Part shown: positions 48,224 to 59,655 of the stretch, one piece after another
Layout of the letters: the number at the start of each line of letters is the position of its first letter
How positions within the stretch are numbered: position 1 is the first letter of the stretch
From: Streptococcus cristatus
Lineage (GTDB): Bacteria > Bacillota > Bacilli > Lactobacillales > Streptococcaceae
Length of the DNA stretch: 64,000 nt
NCBI RefSeq assembly: GCF_001578775.1
Contig: NZ_KQ969062.1
Coordinates: 1,319,836-1,383,835 of the forward strand
Direction: 5' to 3'
The notes under the pieces: model-generated
Told to the model about the DNA's origin: nothing
Seen by the model: the letters and a program-made list of their open reading frames with translations, nothing else
The model's database searches: none
Position numbers and translations under genes: made by a program

Positions 48224-49264
48224 TTACTCCACCAAGCCACTTCTCAGATAAGCATCCACCATGCGCTCTGTCGCAACAACCGAATCAATATGCGTGCGCT
48301 CGTAAGAGTGGCTGGATTCGATACCAGCACCTAGCAGGGCGTGCTTGACTTCTGCTCCTGCACTCATGGCTGCAGAGGCGTCTGACCCGTAAAATGGATA
48401 GATGTCCAGTTTATAAGGAATGTCCTGATCCTTAGCCAAATTCACCAAATGCTGGCGGAAGCCATAGTGATAAGGACCTGAAGCGTCCTTGACACAGATG
48501 GAAACTGTGTACTCATCTGTCTGCTGATCGTCACCCATAGCCCCCATATCAACCGCCAAATACTCTACCGCTTGCGCCGGCAGGCTGGAATTAGCCCCAT
48601 GACCAACCTCTTCAAAGACACTGAAAGCAAAATGAGTCGTCACTGGTAGCTGAATATTTTCCTCTTTATAAACGCTCAAAAGATTGAGCAAAATAGCTGC
48701 GCTGACCTTGTCATCCAGAAAGCGGGACTTGATAAAGCCTGACTCGGTAACAGTGGTACGAGGATCAAAGGAAATAAAATCACCGACTTCGATTCCTAAA
48801 TCCCGCGTTTCTTTTTCACTCGTCACCTTTTCATCCAAACGAACTTCCATATTGTCCTGAGTACGTTCAACCGTCCCAGCGTCCTTATAGACATGTCAGG
48901 AAGTCTGGTGAACTAGGATAGTACCGCTGATAGTCTTGCCACTGCTGGCCACATGGACTAGACAGTTTTCTCCTTCAATCATGTTCCAAGGGAAACCACC
49001 AATTCGATCCAGCTTGAGGCGACCATCTGGCTTAACCGCACGCACGATAGCACCCAGAGTATCCACATGGGCCGTCACGACCCGATGTTGAGCATCATTT
49101 GCTCCCTTAACCACAACATGAACGCCGCCTTTATTGGTCCGGACAGGCTCATAGCCCAAGCCTTCTAGTGTCTTCACCAGATAGTCTGCCACCTCAGCCG
49201 TAAAGCCTGTTGGGGAAGGAATAGCCGTTAATTCTTGTAAATATTGAACAGTTTGATTCATCAT
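48224..49264 (-). pseudogene. M42-family glutamyl aminopeptidase interrupted by one TGA
   Basis: The frame runs 346 codons from MMNQTVQYLQELTAIPSPTG, with one in-frame TGA at 48896-48898 between HQTS and HVYKDAG. The rest is intact: metal ligands are VTAHVDTLGAIV, FEEVGHGAN, YLAVDMGAMGD and IESSHSYERTH. M42 peptidases are cobalt or zinc aminopeptidases (PepA type), about 350 residues. One base change from a sense codon explains the stop; a Cys or Trp codon could have been there. The C-terminal half (from 48850) retains a start codon but no metal site pair, so it would not be active. Confidence 0.88.
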
Positions 49265-49390
49265 AACTCCTTTAGATCATTTATACTGTCAATTATAGCA
49301 TAAATCCGCTGTCAAATATCGTCCTGACTGACTCTTTTCTCCTGATTTTAGATTGATCTAGCAAAGTCTTCGATGAAATTAGAAAATCTA

Positions 49391-49439
49391 TAGAAAAATC
49401 CTCTTCTCCAAGCATGTATCAATCTCGGAGAAGAGGATT
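49391..49439 (-). terminator. Terminator of the glycerol operon
   Basis: AATCCTCTTCTCC (49397-49409) pairs with GGAGAAGAGGATT (49427-49439); on the minus strand TTTTTC follows. Confidence 0.88.
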
Positions 49440-49452
49440 GCTTTATTTTATT

Positions 49453-50157
49453 CTAAAATAGGGAGAAGACTACTACTGCAAGGACGGCACCAATGATTGG
49501 ACCGACAACTGGAATCCAAGCATAGCTCCAATCACCATTTCCTTTGTTTGGAATTGGAAGAAGACCGTGCATGATGCGAGGTCCTAAGTCACGAGCAGGG
49601 TTGAGGGCATAGCCAGTCGTTCCACCAAGTGAAAGACCAATCCCAACAATCAAGGTTCCAACTGCGAAAGTACCAAGTCCTGCTTGCAGCTTATAAAACC
49701 CTAGAGCGAAGATAGTCAGTACAAGGACAAAAGTTCCAAGAATTTCGCTAATCAGATTTGAGAAGGTGTCTTTGATAGCAGGGCCAGTGCTGAATGTCCC
49801 AAGAATATTAGCTGGATTTTCTTCAACCAGATAATGGGGCTTGAACTGTAGGAAGACGAGGAACTGTCCAACCATAGCACCTGCAAACTGAGCAAGGATA
49901 TACGGAAGAACAGATGCCCAAGGTAAATCACCTTTGAGAGCTACTCCGATGGTTAGGGCAGGATTCAGATGGGCTGGGCCAAGGTTGCCAGATACAAAAG
50001 CAGCGATGGCAACGGCAATCCCCCATCCCATGGTAATCACAATCCAACCAGAGTTGTGGCTCTTAGTTTTGGGAAGAACCACGTCTGCAACGACGCCATT
50101 CCCCAAAAGGAGCAAGAGCAGGGTTCCTAAAAATTCACCAAATATTTCTTTCATCAT
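49453..50157 (-). CDS. glpF: Glycerol uptake facilitator (aquaglyceroporin)
   Basis: 234 residues with six membrane segments and the two half-helices: NPA in HLNPALTIG and NPA in ALNPARDLGP. The Asp after the second NPAR marks glycerol-permeable aquaglyceroporins. Two ATG codons begin the gene; the second has the closer binding site. It follows glpO and lies at the end of glpK-glpO-glpF, so it brings in glycerol for the kinase. Confidence 0.94.
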   Translation of the reverse strand: MMKEIFGEFLGTLLLLLLGNGVVADVVLPKTKSHNSGWIVITMGWGIAVAIAAFVSGNLGPAHLNPALTIGVALKGDLPWASVLPYILAQFAGAMVGQFLVFLQFKPHYLVEENPANILGTFSTGPAIKDTFSNLISEILGTFVLVLTIFALGFYKLQAGLGTFAVGTLIVGIGLSLGGTTGYALNPARDLGPRIMHGLLPIPNKGNGDWSYAWIPVVGPIIGAVLAVVVFSLF

Positions 50158-50230
50158 CTATATTACTCCATTTAAAAGAAGGGGAGGCCAGACAGGAGAA
50201 CTGGTCCGCCACCTCTTCTTCTATTCTCTA

Positions 50231-52054
50231 TTATTTCAATTCTGCTAAATCATTATTCGCAAGGGCAGCTTCTAGGTCATTTCGATAGGCTGCTTTTTCT
50301 TCTTCTGTCCAATCGTAGAATCGTCCCATTTCATCCAGAACTGGCTCTACAATCGCATCTAAGCTATCCCGCATAAAGAGCATGTGGTTTGTCCGGCGAA
50401 GCAGGAAGTCCACTGGGCTGAGTGCTAATTCATTGCGCATCGCATAATGGAGTGACAAGGTATCCGTTAGGCTAAGTCCTGGCGCTTGCTCGATGCTGTG
50501 AGCGAGGGCATAGACTTTAGGAACATTGGAGCCATAAAGGTTGGCAAGATAGAAGGCTTCTTTGCTGTCCAATCCGCGTGAAACACCAAGTTGCGCAAAG
50601 GCTTCGATTTCGGAATCCACATTTGCTGGATTGAGCTCTCCACCTGAAACAGGATAGGTCTTAGAGTTGATGAGCTTGAAGCTGCGGTCGAATTCGGCTT
50701 TGAGGATTTCAACGACACGCTCCATAGCGCCTTCAGCCATCTTACGATAGTCTGTGATTTTACCGCCAGCAAGAGTCAAGAGACCATTGTTATCACGTTC
50801 CAGGCTGGAACCGCGAGACACTGCAGATGGATCCAAGTGTTTTTCAGACGTGCTGCTTTCGAGTTTTGTAACAGCTGCTTCAACATCCTCACGGGATTTT
50901 TCTTTAGCCAGGTAGCTTTCAACAGTCGCAATCAGTGCATTGAAGCTTTCGTCGCTAATAGTACCGTTGTTTCCGCCGTTGTAGTCAGAAGCGCTGTTTC
51001 CTGCGATCAAAGGACGCAGACCTGCCCAGCTACTTTCGATGTCATCAATCGTGATCTTTGCTTCTGGGAAGCGATTATTGACAATTCCCAAGAGGTAATC
51101 CACATCTTCTTGTGTTACTTTTGGATGCTCTAAGTCACCAGTGTAGTCAGTGTCAGTCGTACCAAAGTAGGTTTTATTTTCACGTGGAAGAACAAAGACC
51201 ATCCGGCCGTCTCCCAAGCCTGTATCAAAGTAGACTGGCTGAGAAACCTTGATCTTGCTAGAGTCAACTACCAGGTGAACACCCTTGGTTGGACGCATTT
51301 GTGAGTATTGCTCACCGTTATTTGACAGACTGCGCACCTTGTCGCTCCAAGGTCCAGTTGTGTTGATGACTAGGCGTGCCTTGATTTCAAAGACTTCATC
51401 TGTCAAGAGGTCACGCGCAACAACGCCTGTAATCTTTCCAGCTTCATCAAAGAGGAAGCCTTCTGCCTTGACATGGTTGGCAATCAGGGCACCGTCTTGG
51501 TTGGCGCGTTTGATATTTTCAATTACGAGGCGTGCGTCGTTATTGCGGAAGTCAAGATAGACACCGCCACCGACCAGGCCTTCCTTCTTGAGTTCAGGTT
51601 CCCGTTCGAGCACTTCTTCCTTGCTCAAGACCTTGTTAGCAGCTGGTGTGTTGTTGACACCAGCCAGAAGGTCGTACAAGTCCATAGCCACTTTAAGACG
51701 GAAGAGGCTAAATGTCGCTCCATCCTCATCGTAAACTGGCAAGAGCATTGGATCCGGTTTTGGAATGTGAGGGGCAATTTGCTGGACCACAGCACGCTCA
51801 GAAACTGTATCTGAGACCACTTCTACGTCGAATTGTTTGAGGTAACGAAGACCACCATGGACCAGTTTGGTAGAACGGCTAGAAGTCCCTTCTGCAAAGT
51901 CCTGCATTTCAATCAGACCAGTTTCAAGACCACTAGCTGCTGCTTGCAAGGCTACTCCAGCACCGGTAATCCCCCCACCAATAATCAGGAGGTCCAAGGT
52001 GCGTTCCTGCATTTTTTTTATCGATAATTCACGTGTTTTCTTTGAAAATTCCAT
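50231..52054 (-). CDS. glpO: Alpha-glycerophosphate oxidase
   Basis: 607 residues. It oxidises glycerol 3-phosphate to dihydroxyacetone phosphate with oxygen, releasing hydrogen peroxide. The FAD motif is DLLIIGGGITGAGVALQAA. The insert around residues 350-410 (YNGGNNGTISDESFNALI, EKSREDVEAAVTKLE) separates streptococcal GlpO from GlpD dehydrogenases. It lies between glpK and glpF in the glycerol operon. Confidence 0.95.
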   Translation of the reverse strand: MEFSKKTRELSIKKMQERTLDLLIIGGGITGAGVALQAAASGLETGLIEMQDFAEGTSSRSTKLVHGGLRYLKQFDVEVVSDTVSERAVVQQIAPHIPKPDPMLLPVYDEDGATFSLFRLKVAMDLYDLLAGVNNTPAANKVLSKEEVLEREPELKKEGLVGGGVYLDFRNNDARLVIENIKRANQDGALIANHVKAEGFLFDEAGKITGVVARDLLTDEVFEIKARLVINTTGPWSDKVRSLSNNGEQYSQMRPTKGVHLVVDSSKIKVSQPVYFDTGLGDGRMVFVLPRENKTYFGTTDTDYTGDLEHPKVTQEDVDYLLGIVNNRFPEAKITIDDIESSWAGLRPLIAGNSASDYNGGNNGTISDESFNALIATVESYLAKEKSREDVEAAVTKLESSTSEKHLDPSAVSRGSSLERDNNGLLTLAGGKITDYRKMAEGAMERVVEILKAEFDRSFKLINSKTYPVSGGELNPANVDSEIEAFAQLGVSRGLDSKEAFYLANLYGSNVPKVYALAHSIEQAPGLSLTDTLSLHYAMRNELALSPVDFLLRRTNHMLFMRDSLDAIVEPVLDEMGRFYDWTEEEKAAYRNDLEAALANNDLAELK

Positions 52055-52095
52055 ATTTACACACTTTCTAACTTAGTCGCGTTATTCTTTCAGTA

Positions 52096-53700
<1,605 letters not shown>

Positions 53701-53735
53701 TTAAAAAAATCTGAGGAGATTGTGCGAAAATCACA

Positions 53736-53763
53736 AAGAAACCTGGATTTCTCCAAGTTTCTT
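53736..53763 (-). terminator. Terminator of the Mga-like regulator gene
   Basis: AAGAAACcTGG (53736-53746) pairs with CCAaGTTTCTT (53753-53763), overlapping the regulator's stop codon. On the minus strand the tract after it, TGTGATTTTC, is weak. Confidence 0.55.
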
Positions 53764-55189
53764 AATGAAATATCATGTGACGGATTTGAGCCAAATCTTC
53801 CAAATCCAAGTCATTTTTTAAATAATAGATGGGAGCCTGCTGGGTCTGATGAATGGGATTGTTGGTGATGATGAGATCGTAATTTCTGGTAAGGTCGTAG
53901 GATTCAATCGTAATAAAACGATTGTACTCTAAGTACCGCCTTAAAATGGCTGTCATCCTGGAAACAACGATAAAGCTATCTGTCAAGTCCATGCCTATCT
54001 TGATGACTTGACCGTCGTTTTCAGCAATGTACTCCATCAGCTGGAGCCAATCCCACAGCACCTTTTTATCCAGAGATGTTCCCTGCTGGAAAATAGGCAG
54101 TTTGCTAAAAATAGTGTCTGCCACTTGTCTATAATCGTCTTCGCTCCATAAGTAAGGATGGCGCAATTCCAAGTCATGCTTGTATTTGTCTTGCAAGAGG
54201 TAGCCTCGGAAAAGAAAGACGCGGGCGCAGAGCTGACTGAGTTCGTAGGTCACTTGGTCTTCGATGTAATCCCCTAGCAAGTCCTGGCCCTTCATCTCTT
54301 GAATGAGTTGCGTAATCAGACTGGCAATTTCACCGCCAAAGCCCAGTATATATTCCATGGTGTGCAAGGGTAAAATCCGATGGGAAAGCAGAAATGAAAA
54401 GAAAATCATCATTTCGCCATCTTCGAGACTTAGAGTGATGTGCTGTCCGGCAAAGAAATCATTCGTCCGGCGATGCAAGCGCTGGTAGAAGATATTCTCA
54501 AAATAGCCCTGCATTTTCTGCTCAATGTTTTGAAATTGACAGGCATTGACTCTTAGGCGCTGTTGGGTAATATGCGCCCAAAGGGCCAAGTCCAATCGCT
54601 GCCCTTGAGAGAGCTGGGCTCCGCAGAGTTCTTCTAAGACGGTAACTTCCTGCCTTCTTTCTGATTTTTGAAGTTCCTTTTCCCAATCTTGACTGGACCA
54701 AACCTTGCAAAAGAGGCAGAAATAAAAATAGCGGATTTGGTGCTCAGGACCTTTCAAGCGGCCATTTTGGATAGATAGCTCAAACTCTGATAAAATCTGA
54801 TTTAGACCAGATATATGGCGGCCAAGGGTCGCTTCGCTAATCATCAGCTCCTGAGCCAACTGATGGGCTAAAAACTGCTGATGATAGAGCAGGTAGTCTA
54901 AAATCTGGTATTTGACAGCATTGTTTAAAAAGAGTCTGCGAATGTCCCGTCCCTTGGTATCAGATCCAATAGACAGACTGAGCGTTTCGTCTTGAAGCTG
55001 GATGGATAAGGATGTATGATGGTCCATAGCCTTGTCGTTAATCAAGCTAATGTACTTGGTCAAGGTTGCTTTCGAGAAACCGATTTCAGACATAACGTCC
55101 TTCAAACTGGATGTAGAATGCTGCTGTAAATAAGACAGGACAATAAACTGCCCCGCTTCGCTCTTTTCCATTAAGTCTGCTAGATACAT
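53762..55189 (-). CDS. Mga-like transcription regulator next to the glycerol operon
   Basis: 475 residues. N-terminal helix-turn-helix regions occur at SSLKDVMSEIGFSKATLTKYISLIND and LAQELMISEATLGRHISGLNQI, the two-HTH layout of Mga-type regulators. The middle part (about 170-400) resembles a PRD-like domain, where PTS proteins phosphorylate His in relatives; I cannot point to specific His here. It lies upstream of glpK on the same strand, so a role in glycerol control is likely, as for the similar pneumococcal neighbour. Confidence 0.82.
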   Translation of the reverse strand: MYLADLMEKSEAGQFIVLSYLQQHSTSSLKDVMSEIGFSKATLTKYISLINDKAMDHHTSLSIQLQDETLSLSIGSDTKGRDIRRLFLNNAVKYQILDYLLYHQQFLAHQLAQELMISEATLGRHISGLNQILSEFELSIQNGRLKGPEHQIRYFYFCLFCKVWSSQDWEKELQKSERRQEVTVLEELCGAQLSQGQRLDLALWAHITQQRLRVNACQFQNIEQKMQGYFENIFYQRLHRRTNDFFAGQHITLSLEDGEMMIFFSFLLSHRILPLHTMEYILGFGGEIASLITQLIQEMKGQDLLGDYIEDQVTYELSQLCARVFLFRGYLLQDKYKHDLELRHPYLWSEDDYRQVADTIFSKLPIFQQGTSLDKKVLWDWLQLMEYIAENDGQVIKIGMDLTDSFIVVSRMTAILRRYLEYNRFITIESYDLTRNYDLIITNNPIHQTQQAPIYYLKNDLDLEDLAQIRHMIFH

Positions 55190-55282
55190 CGGAAAAACCT
55201 TTCAGTTTGCTAATCTTAGCTTAACACAAAAAGAAAAAAAGGCGAAGCAATCTGCTTCATCTGCTACATCCTTCAAAGCATA

Positions 55283-55339
55283 AGCGAAAAAAGGAAACCT
55301 GAACCAGCGGGATACTTTTCCCAGCTGTCTCAGGCTTCC
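55283..55339 (-). terminator. Terminator of the DUF6630 gene
   Basis: A branched hairpin, with outer pairing GGAAaCCTGA/TCAGGctTCC and inner CAGC/GCTG and GGG/CCC (55293-55339), is followed by TTTTTTC on the minus strand. Confidence 0.75.
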
Positions 55340-55380
55340 CTTGTATCATCAGGATTGGTTCACCCTTTTAAATATGATAT

Positions 55381-55893
55381 TTACATATTCTTTGCAAAAT
55401 CCAAACGGAACCCAACCTTTTGACCTAATTGAATCAGTTCAGTCAAAGTCTCCCTGCGACAGACAAACATGACATAGCTGTCGCTATCAATGTCCATTGC
55501 TCCGAGGCAGCAGCCTGCTTCCTCCCATTTTTCATCCAAGACCTTGCACCATGATGGGATGTCTCCATCTTCATCTAGCCACTCATCTTGCAGTGGGAGA
55601 TTCTTTTGATCTGCTAATTCTTTCATGAAATAGGTGAAGTCTTCTAACTCAGCCTTCCAATCCAGCTCAATAGCATTACCACTCTCAATTAACTCATCCG
55701 CAATCCCGATCCAAACGATGGTATCTTCTGATTCATCGTCCTCTATCCCACGATCGTCATAGCGATCGATATTTTCATCAAAGTAGTCCCACGGTGAGGC
55801 AAGACAAGCTTCTATAGCAGAACGGACAGAGCTGTCCTCAGTTAGCAGTTCAACTATACTGGTAAAAATTTCTTTGTTCAGTTCATTTGTCAT
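55381..55893 (-). CDS. DUF6630-family protein
   Basis: 170 residues from MTNELNKEIF at 55893, with AAGGAG upstream; the longer frame has no clear start signal. I recognise the family by the end region DGDIPSWCKVLDEKWEEAGCCLGAMDIDSDSYVMFVCRRE and LDFAKNM, but it has no known function. No signal peptide or membrane segment; a strongly acidic protein (runs of Asp/Glu, e.g. DRYDDRGIEDDESED). It has its own terminator. Confidence 0.75.
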   Translation of the reverse strand: MTNELNKEIFTSIVELLTEDSSVRSAIEACLASPWDYFDENIDRYDDRGIEDDESEDTIVWIGIADELIESGNAIELDWKAELEDFTYFMKELADQKNLPLQDEWLDEDGDIPSWCKVLDEKWEEAGCCLGAMDIDSDSYVMFVCRRETLTELIQLGQKVGFRLDFAKNM

Positions 55894-56027
55894 AACCGAC
55901 TCCTTTCTTGTCCATAAGGACATATTTTTAACGTTATTGAAAAAATTTTTATCTGTAATCCCGACTAGTCCTAGTCATAGGACTGATGATTTAGGCAATT
56001 ATCACTTGTTCGTTTAAGAAGGTTTCA

Positions 56028-56483
56028 TCATCCATAGTGTTCAGAACCTTCAACATCTCGGTAGTGGAATTCTAAATCTGAAATCAATTTTTCGCCACAT
56101 TCTAATAATTGAGCTATAGTGAGAGAATTTACATTCTTGTCAGAAAAAGCAAGCTCTGCTTTCAAGTCAACTTGATAACTTCCAACAAGAGTCGCTTGGA
56201 TATAGGCTGCATAGTCATTGCTAGCAGATGCCCAGCCCATTAGTTTAAAGTCCATTTCAAAGCGAATGAACAATTCCCTATCATTCTGCTGCAAGTCTAA
56301 GATAGTAAGACCTTCGCTATCCTGAATTTCGGATGAATCAACCATATCTAGCTTTTCTCTATTAAGATAGTTTAAATTCTCAGATAATGCTTTGAAGAAG
56401 GACAATTCCTCTACTTTATGACCAATAAATTCCCATAAAATAATTTCTAAATCTTTTATTCGTAAGTACTGCTCTTTAATCAT
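56028..56483 (-). CDS. Hypothetical protein, 151 residues, coupled to a small membrane protein
   Basis: I do not recognise a family. Acidic, soluble-looking, Leu-rich (YLRIKDLEIILWEFIGHKVEELSFF) and no signal peptide. The start lies in the last codons of the 63-residue membrane protein (8-base overlap), so they are translated together. Size and acidity resemble immunity-type proteins of polymorphic toxin systems, but no toxin gene is nearby, so this is only a guess. Confidence 0.6.
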   Translation of the reverse strand: MIKEQYLRIKDLEIILWEFIGHKVEELSFFKALSENLNYLNREKLDMVDSSEIQDSEGLTILDLQQNDRELFIRFEMDFKLMGWASASNDYAAYIQATLVGSYQVDLKAELAFSDKNVNSLTIAQLLECGEKLISDLEFHYRDVEGSEHYG

Positions 56484-56667
56484 TATGCCTCTTAGTCTTT
56501 GCTAATAAGATGATGACACCTAGTAAAACAAGAATTCCAATTACAAAAACAACTATTTCTAGTTCTTTTAATCCTTCAATATAGGGTATGATATAGATAC
56601 TTGATTCCACAAGTAGAAAACCGATAAGAGTAAGGGCAATCGAAAAATATGTCTGTTTTTTATCCAT
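56476..56667 (-). CDS. Small membrane protein, 63 residues
   Basis: Two membrane helices: YFSIALTLIGFLLVESSIYIIPYI and LEIVVFVIGILVLLGVIILLA, with a short basic C-terminus (KTKRHND). GGAAGGA lies before the ATG. Family unknown. It precedes and overlaps the 151-residue gene; a membrane anchor or partner for it is possible (inference). Confidence 0.65.
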   Translation of the reverse strand: MDKKQTYFSIALTLIGFLLVESSIYIIPYIEGLKELEIVVFVIGILVLLGVIILLAKTKRHND

Positions 56668-56721
56668 TTTTATGTCCTTCCCTTAACTAGAGTTTACATA
56701 AAACTTAACTAGCTCGAAATT

Positions 56722-57609
56722 CTATTTCCCCTCTACCCACTTATCATTGTCCATGATAAAGGGCTTGGCCAATCCTTCTCCTGTGTAGTCTTTATATTTT
56801 GTCTGCAGGTATTTGTAGACATCTTCCTTGGTCTCAAACTTGATGGCCTGGTATGGCTCTTCAAAGGTCAGCTTTTCGACAAACAGATAGCCGTCTTTAT
56901 CTGGAACCAAGACTCCGACATGCCCTACAAAGAGAGAATCACCGTCAAGATTGTCGTGGACGATGACAGAAAGCATCCGAGCCTTTTCGTTAAACTTGAA
57001 CTGTTTGAAGTATTCCTCCATCTTCTTAGCATGTACCTTGACATCTTGAGTCGCTTCAGTCTTGACTCTTGAAAATAGGATATTAAATTCTTCCTTGTCC
57101 TTGGCATCAAAGAGCTTGCCCTTGTCAATCGAGTCATTATCGATGAACAAGAGTTCGTCGTCCTTTGATATTTGAGGGATTTCGATGCTATTTTTTAGCA
57201 GAGTATAAGTATTGATCCGACAATTTGTCCCGATAAAATCGCCCTTCTTTGCCTGCCATAGAGGATTGATTTTTTCTACATCATATTCAGTTTTGGTAAA
57301 TTTAGTGAAATCGCCCGTTAATCCAGTAGAACCAACAAGTCCATTGTAGTCATTGACTAAATTGACAAAGTTATCGACACTGGCCTTATCCAAGTCGGCA
57401 GCCAACAGACTCTTAACTTCTTCGACACTTTTTTGACTATTTAGATTTGAATAAGTCGCCTTCCATGGGTATTTTTCTGAGCTAGTCTGACCAACTGTTG
57501 GATTCTCTTGACTGCCGTTTGATTGCTTTTGCGCCTTCCCACATGCAGCTAAGCCAAGAATTGCCAAAGTGCAGGCACTCATCAACATAATCTTTTTTAC
57601 TTTCTTCAT
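56722..57609 (-). CDS. DUF4300-like lipoprotein
   Basis: 295 residues with signal peptide MKKVKKIMLMSACTLAILGLAACG, lipobox LAAC. The body (YPWKATYSNLNSQKSVEEV, NCRINTYTLLKNSIEIP, LFVGHVGVLVPDKDGYLFVEKL, EPYQAIKFETKEDVYKYLQTKY) matches what I know as DUF4300. The Cys, His and Asn residues in NCRINTY and GHVGVL recall a papain/NlpC-like hydrolase layout, but that is inference. Located outside the cell on the membrane; function unknown. Confidence 0.75.
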   Translation of the reverse strand: MKKVKKIMLMSACTLAILGLAACGKAQKQSNGSQENPTVGQTSSEKYPWKATYSNLNSQKSVEEVKSLLAADLDKASVDNFVNLVNDYNGLVGSTGLTGDFTKFTKTEYDVEKINPLWQAKKGDFIGTNCRINTYTLLKNSIEIPQISKDDELLFIDNDSIDKGKLFDAKDKEEFNILFSRVKTEATQDVKVHAKKMEEYFKQFKFNEKARMLSVIVHDNLDGDSLFVGHVGVLVPDKDGYLFVEKLTFEEPYQAIKFETKEDVYKYLQTKYKDYTGEGLAKPFIMDNDKWVEGK

Positions 57610-57734
57610 TCTTTCGTCCTTTTTACATTTTTCCTATATTCATCTTCAAATAATTCCTCTTGTTATTATATCAAGAAATATTGAAAAACAGAAAGGAAAA
57701 ATCTATCTTGGATAGAAACTTCCTTAAGCCATAA

Positions 57735-57769
57735 AAAATGACTGCAGTTGATAAAAATGCAGTCATTTT
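57735..57769 (-). terminator. Terminator of the neopullulanase gene
   Basis: AAAATGACTGCA (57735-57746) pairs with TGCAGTCATTTT (57758-57769); on the minus strand T residues follow. Confidence 0.85.
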
Positions 57770-57844
57770 GAATAGACTATTAATCAATTGGTATTTTTGA
57801 AATTCGAGTAACTCTGACAAGTACTTAAGTCAAATTTCCAAAAA

Positions 57845-59611
57845 TTAATTTGCCTCAGTTTGCAAATCTTCCACAAAAATCGCAAAGCCTTTTGATAAGA
57901 TTTGAAGCTGACCATTCGAGATTTGGCAATGACTTGTTAAAGCAGCCGAATCGCTGTCTAACAGGTAATTCTCCTTGGATTGGTTAAAAATTGCTCGGAC
58001 CTTTTGCCCATCATAATCCCATTCCAGAGACAGCACATCAGGTTTGATTTCTTCTAGACTATATTTTCCATGCTGGATAATTTCTGAAACACTCTTGCGA
58101 AGCTGAATCAATTTCTTCATGAACTGAAGCATGTCATTGTCACTGGAAACACGTTCCCAAGGCATGACACGACGACAATCTGGGTCTGGCCCTCCATCTA
58201 ATTCTAGCTCAGTTCCATAGTAGAAACACGGTGTCCCCCTTTGTAAAAAGAGGCAGGCAAGGGCAGACTTAACGAGTTGAACATCTCCCTTGGCAGTGGC
58301 TAGAATACGCTCCGTATCGTGCGAATCCAGAAGATTGAACATCACTTCTGAAATCTGCTGCTTGTAGTACATAGACTGGCTATTGATCTCATCGATGAAT
58401 TGACTGGTCTTCTTAACCCCACGCAAGAAATAATCCTTAATACTGTCAGAGAGAGGATAGTTCATGACCGCGTGGAATTCATCGCCATTTAGCCAAGGCT
58501 GAGACGTGTGCCAGACTTCCCCAAGAATATAAAGATCAGGCTTTTTAGCCAAGACAGCCTTACGGAAATCCCTCCAAAATTGGTGGTCCACTTCATTAGC
58601 CACATCCAAGCGCCATGCATCGATATCAAACTCTTCAATCCAGTAGGTCGCAACGCTCAACAAATAGTCCCTCACTTGAGAATTGGCCGTATTGAGCTTT
58701 GGCATATATCTCTCAAAGGCAAAGGTATGGTAAGGGAGCTTTCGAGGATTGCCAAGCTTATCCTTGGTTACTGGGAACTCTTGAACATGGAACCAATCTT
58801 TATAAACGGAATTTTCACCGTGTTTAAGGACATCCCTCCACTGTGGAGATTGGTCTCCGATATGGTTGAAAACAGCGTCCAGCATGATTTTCATGCCTCT
58901 CTGATGGGCCTCATCCACCAGTTTACGGAAAGTTTCCTTATCTCCAAAATGATGGTCAATTTCGAAATAATCCGTCGTATTGTACTTATGATTGCTCGGG
59001 GATTCAAAGATAGGACAGAGATAAAGGCCTGTAATACCCAAGTCCTGCAAGTAATCCAGATGATCCATAATCCCTTGTAAATCACCACCAAAGAAATCGT
59101 CTCTTTGAGGAGCAATAGCGGAATCCCAAGCTCGTGCACCTTTCGGTGAAAGTTCAGGATTTCCATTGGCAAATCTTTCTGGGAAAATCTGATACCAGAC
59201 TGTCTTTGAAACCCAGTCAGGTACATGACAAGCATCAATCTCGTGGATATAAGGAATTTTAAATCCATTTCCTTCATAATGAAGATTTTCTAGCGTGTTT
59301 GCAACACATCCCTTATCGCCATACAAAATACTCTGACCTTGCTTATCTTTAACCTCAAAGAGATACTGGAGTCGCGCATAGCCGACTGAAATCTCCACCT
59401 GCCAATAATCAAACAAAGCATCGGAGGTGACTTTGACCATTTCCTTACTCTCTTCATAATGGTCCTCCATAAAAATAAAAGGATCTCCATAATGCAAGGT
59501 TATACTTTCAATATCTCCCCTCTTCGTCCAAATGCGAATGTGCATTGTCTTATCTTTATAAAGATAAGCATGCTCCGACTCTGGCCTGTGATAAATAGCT
59601 GACAATTCCAT
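57845..59611 (-). CDS. Neopullulanase/cyclomaltodextrinase, GH13
   Basis: 588 residues. An N-terminal domain of about 120 residues (ELSAIYHRPESEHAYLYKD) typical of GH13_20 precedes the TIM barrel. Catalytic residues: nucleophile in DAWRLDVANEVDH, acid in YILGEVWHTS, stabiliser in NLLDSHDTERIL. No signal peptide, so it acts on imported maltodextrins or cyclodextrins in the cytoplasm. It is a single gene with a perfect cre upstream, so it is probably repressed by CcpA on glucose. Confidence 0.93.
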   Translation of the reverse strand: MELSAIYHRPESEHAYLYKDKTMHIRIWTKRGDIESITLHYGDPFIFMEDHYEESKEMVKVTSDALFDYWQVEISVGYARLQYLFEVKDKQGQSILYGDKGCVANTLENLHYEGNGFKIPYIHEIDACHVPDWVSKTVWYQIFPERFANGNPELSPKGARAWDSAIAPQRDDFFGGDLQGIMDHLDYLQDLGITGLYLCPIFESPSNHKYNTTDYFEIDHHFGDKETFRKLVDEAHQRGMKIMLDAVFNHIGDQSPQWRDVLKHGENSVYKDWFHVQEFPVTKDKLGNPRKLPYHTFAFERYMPKLNTANSQVRDYLLSVATYWIEEFDIDAWRLDVANEVDHQFWRDFRKAVLAKKPDLYILGEVWHTSQPWLNGDEFHAVMNYPLSDSIKDYFLRGVKKTSQFIDEINSQSMYYKQQISEVMFNLLDSHDTERILATAKGDVQLVKSALACLFLQRGTPCFYYGTELELDGGPDPDCRRVMPWERVSSDNDMLQFMKKLIQLRKSVSEIIQHGKYSLEEIKPDVLSLEWDYDGQKVRAIFNQSKENYLLDSDSAALTSHCQISNGQLQILSKGFAIFVEDLQTEAN

Positions 59612-59655
59612 ATTTTCTCTCCTAGATTTCTCTTTATAAACTCATCTCAACTTTG

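Noticed and set aside
48896-48898. Selenocysteine codon in the M42 peptidase
   Set aside because: Streptococci are not known to make selenoproteins, no selenocysteine element is seen and M42 peptidases do not use one.
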